DNA of 38,182 nucleotides from a bacterium (GTDB taxonomy: Bacteria > CSSED10-310 > JAFGSJ01): assembly GCA_016934675.1 (NCBI GenBank), contig JAFGSJ010000058.1:1-38182 (forward strand), read 5' to 3'. Below the pieces are notes generated by a model. That model was not told where the DNA came from and did not search any database. It was given only the letters and a program-made list of their open reading frames with translations. The number at the start of each line of letters is the position of its first letter. Positions within the stretch are counted from its first letter, which is position 1. The position numbers were made by a program, and so were the translations under genes. Shown here in pieces: positions 36,649 to 38,182 of this stretch.

Positions 36649-36982
36649 GCGCATCCCCCTGATAATCAAACGCTCATCCAAGCCACTTACCCCCAGAGAG
36701 TATCACAGCTCGAAATTACAAAAATTCAGGCTTTCAAGCGGTCCGGTCATCTGGTTTACAGCTTCTGAATAAAGTATATCATCACCGGGAGTCAGATTCA
36801 ATATACAAATGGACCAGGTTGTGCGGAGCAGCACTGAAGCACAATGCCGGTCCGGGGAAAATGTTATTTTCTCTTTCAAAGAGAGACAAACTCGTTTCGG
36901 CCGGATATTTCGGCGAACCTGCGAGTCAACGATGACCATCACCTGACGGTTTAACGGTCAGGTGGATGCTGTTGTTGGCTGA
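36649..36982. other. 334-nt intergenic region
   Basis: Between the DUF4124-like gene and the second toxin-antitoxin pair. It holds the hairpin at 36940-36964 and otherwise only AT-rich sequence. The open frame at 36703-36942 (minus) lacks an RBS or any motif. No promoter for the DUF4124-like gene was identified with confidence. Confidence 0.6.
36940..36964 (-). terminator. hairpin downstream of the second vapC-type gene, part of a possible attC-like site
   Basis: CACCTGAC (36940-36947) pairs perfectly with GTCAGGTG (36957-36964) around a 9-nt loop, beginning 18 nt after the toxin stop. No T-run follows on the minus strand. On that strand it lies inside a 55-nt stretch bounded by GCCAAC and GTTGAC, which may be an integron-type recombination site. 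Confidence 0.4.
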
Positions 36983-37366
36983 TCATTTTATATATGCAGG
37001 CTTTATGTTCTTCATCATAGGATAATGTTTACTATTCAAAGTCAATATTTCTGCGTTTTCTTTATTGGCTGTGGCCGCTATAAGAGCATCAGCTATTCCC
37101 AGCCCATGAGATTTACCAAAATCACGCTTGTATAATCCACCCTTTTTTGCAATTTCAGCGTCTATTGGGATTATGCGGAAAAATGAAATGAAATTATTCA
37201 AAACCGATAATTCATCATCTCCTTTAACACCGGCATATAATTCTGCAACTACGATTGGGGACAGGATAATCTGAGCTGAAAATTTATCTATGAGCTTTAT
37301 AGCTTTTTCGTTACCACGCAAAAAATCAATCAATACATCGGTATCGACTAGTTTTTTACTTGACAT
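36983..37366 (-). CDS. vapC: VapC-type PIN-domain toxin
   Basis: Protein of 127 residues starting MSSKKLVDTDVLIDFLRG at 37366. This start is five nt after the antitoxin stop and follows an AGGT; a slightly longer frame from 37384 would overlap the antitoxin. PIN acidic residues are visible in VDTDVLIDFL, VVAELYAG and GLGIADALIAATA. LNSKHY near the end replaces the usual last acidic block TRNxxHF. AT-rich composition differs from the surrounding genes, suggesting recent acquisition. It is only distantly similar to the first pair in the window. Confidence 0.9.
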   Translation of the reverse strand: MSSKKLVDTDVLIDFLRGNEKAIKLIDKFSAQIILSPIVVAELYAGVKGDDELSVLNNFISFFRIIPIDAEIAKKGGLYKRDFGKSHGLGIADALIAATANKENAEILTLNSKHYPMMKNIKPAYIK

Positions 37367-37371
37367 GTAAG

Positions 37372-37602
37372 TTACCTGTCCCATTCAGATCTTAATGCCC
37401 TGAAATCAGGAAGGTCCTCTCTATCTTTCCATATCCCAGCAGCTTCTTTCAAAGCTGTTTTTTTCTCGTTTTGACCAGCCTGATCGATTAGGCGATCGAT
37501 AGCTTCACGAATGATTTCACTCTGTTTTTTCCCCTGTTTTTGGGCAATTATTACAAGTTTGGCTCGCTGCCTATCAGTAAGGTAAATTTGCGTTCGGATC
37601 AT
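37372..37602 (-). CDS. vapB: ribbon-helix-helix antitoxin
   Basis: Small protein of 76 residues: RTQIYLTDRQRAKLVIIAQKQG, then KKQSEIIREAIDRLID, form the RHH fold. The acidic and aromatic C-terminus (IWKDREDLPDFRALRSEW) is of the kind that blocks PIN active sites. The start ATG at 37602 follows GAGAGGT. The promoter and a palindromic operator candidate lie directly upstream, fitting autorepression. Confidence 0.87.
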   Translation of the reverse strand: MIRTQIYLTDRQRAKLVIIAQKQGKKQSEIIREAIDRLIDQAGQNEKKTALKEAAGIWKDREDLPDFRALRSEWDR

Positions 37603-37620
37603 GTTAGACCTCTCAGCTTA

Positions 37621-37662
37621 ATGTATACACCATACATATACATCAATTTCTGGTTTTGTCAA
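37621..37662 (-). promoter_or_regulatory. promoter and operator-like repeat of the second toxin-antitoxin pair
   Basis: On the minus strand, consensus TTGACA (complement at 37657-37662) is followed after 16 nt by TATATG (complement 37635-37640), or after 18 nt by TATGTA. A 6-bp inverted repeat ATGTAT-ACACC-ATACAT (37621-37637) overlaps the -10 side, well placed for repression by the RHH antitoxin. Confidence 0.6.
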
Positions 37663-37691
37663 GGCCAACGGGGTCCACGGCTGAGCAGAGA

Positions 37692-37713
37692 GCGGCTCGT
37701 CTGTTCGAGCCGC
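37692..37713. repeat. strong GC-rich hairpin, part of a possible attC-like site
   Basis: GCGGCTCG (37692-37699) and CGAGCCGC (37706-37713) form a perfect 8-bp stem with a 6-nt loop. It lies 35 nt after the stop of the orphan minus-strand gene and has no T-run. On the minus strand it is enclosed by ACCGAAC and GTTGGCC, about 60 nt apart, much as the other hairpin at 36940-36964 is enclosed. Confidence 0.5.
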
Positions 37714-37747
37714 GTGTTCGGTCGCCACAGGCGGATCAGACAACGAC

Positions 37748-38104
37748 TTATGTTTTATCCAATTTTCTCATGTTATTTATGGTCTCTTGTTCTTTTTCAA
37801 TAAAGCGAAACAACATTGTTTCAGCTGAACCTTGTGTTGCATTTTTTAAATTGAATAAACCCATGTTCAAATCCAATGACCATGCTTCATAATTATTTTG
37901 AAATGATTGAAGACCTATTTCAGTTATTTCATTCTGAAGATCAGTTCTAATCTCTGTTGTTCTAATAAGAGACAGCAAAAGCAGTGCAACAGCTCCAGAA
38001 CCACTTGTATTTGAACCACCGAGGGCATTTAATATAAATGGATTGTAGTCTTTGTCATAATACAGCATGATTGATTTATGACCAGGTGCTACTATACGAG
38101 CCAT
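37748..38104 (-). CDS. hypothetical protein, small orphan
   Basis: Protein of 118 residues with no recognised family. The N-terminal third has a glycine/serine-rich stretch (GGSNTSGSGAVALLLLSLI) that includes a hydrophobic patch. The rest is predicted to be helical and polar. The ATG lacks a clear Shine-Dalgarno. The gene is AT-rich like the adjacent toxin-antitoxin pair and has the same orientation. A 7-bp inverted repeat (GACCAAA 38119-38125 with TTTGGTC 38138-38144) precedes it. It is probably a real accessory gene, but this rests only on length and context. Confidence 0.45.
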   Translation of the reverse strand: MARIVAPGHKSIMLYYDKDYNPFILNALGGSNTSGSGAVALLLLSLIRTTEIRTDLQNEITEIGLQSFQNNYEAWSLDLNMGLFNLKNATQGSAETMLFRFIEKEQETINNMRKLDKT

Positions 38105-38182
38105 GTGCGATGTCTATAGACCAAAGAGCGGAGCGATTTTGGTCGATCAGAAAAAAACATTTTCCCCAAAATGCGCACCATG

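Noticed and set aside
36703-36942. Minus-strand ORF of 79 codons
   Set aside because: No RBS, no motif, low-complexity intergenic DNA.
1-38182. CRISPR array, tRNA, rRNA, transposase or prophage genes
   Set aside because: No regularly spaced direct repeats, cloverleaf-like sequences or recognisable mobile-element proteins were seen.

Overview
The window looks like chromosomal DNA of an uncultured Gram-negative bacterium of medium GC content. An outer-membrane TonB-type receptor, a lipobox-bearing histidine kinase and secreted proteins with classical signal peptides indicate a two-membrane envelope. Large modular Ser/Thr kinases (one fused to WD40 blades, one to a formylglycine-generating-enzyme-like domain) are typical of behaviourally complex or candidate-phylum bacteria. 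I cannot name the phylum from sequence alone. TGA is an ordinary stop codon for many genes here. No rRNA, tRNA or CRISPR array was recognised.

Layout. (a) 2-5398, + strand: 5'-truncated Lhr-type helicase and a zinc-finger SAM methyltransferase. (b) 5570-12284, - strand: beta-CASP metallo-beta-lactamase nuclease, cysS, a membrane protein, a Gfo/Idh/MocA oxidoreductase, a 2-hydroxyacyl-CoA dehydratase activase-like protein and a VapBC-type toxin-antitoxin pair. (c) 12505-18213, + strand: kinase-WD40 protein and membrane TPR histidine kinase, convergent with a saccharopine-dehydrogenase-like gene (18231-19370). (d) 19371-19810: intergenic region with an inverted-repeat element and a near-consensus promoter. 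(e) 19811-23339: tight four-gene operon of membrane proteins led by a DUF6754-type protein, followed by an S51-like peptidase, two translationally coupled radical SAM enzymes and a signal peptidase I. (f) 27622-30519, - strand: Oar-like TonB-dependent receptor. (g) 31034-34290, + strand: kinase/FGE-like fusion and a secreted DUF1573-type protein whose frame is interrupted by one TGA. (h) 34315-36648, - strand: two secreted proteins of unknown role. (i) 36940-38104, - strand: an AT-rich tail with a second VapBC-type pair and a small orphan gene, each followed by a hairpin region that faintly resembles an integron attC site.

The most notable observation is the DUF1573-type gene at 33490-34290. 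The TGA stands exactly where the first Cys of the family's CGCT motif is expected. The frame stays open for 164 codons after it, and a hairpin with bacterial SECIS geometry starts 11 nt downstream. I interpret it as a candidate selenoprotein with a Sec-Gly-Cys motif; a nonsense mutation is the main alternative. Second is the four-gene DUF6754 membrane operon, which is conserved-looking and tightly packed but has no known function, and whose promoter seems to start transcription at the ATG itself.
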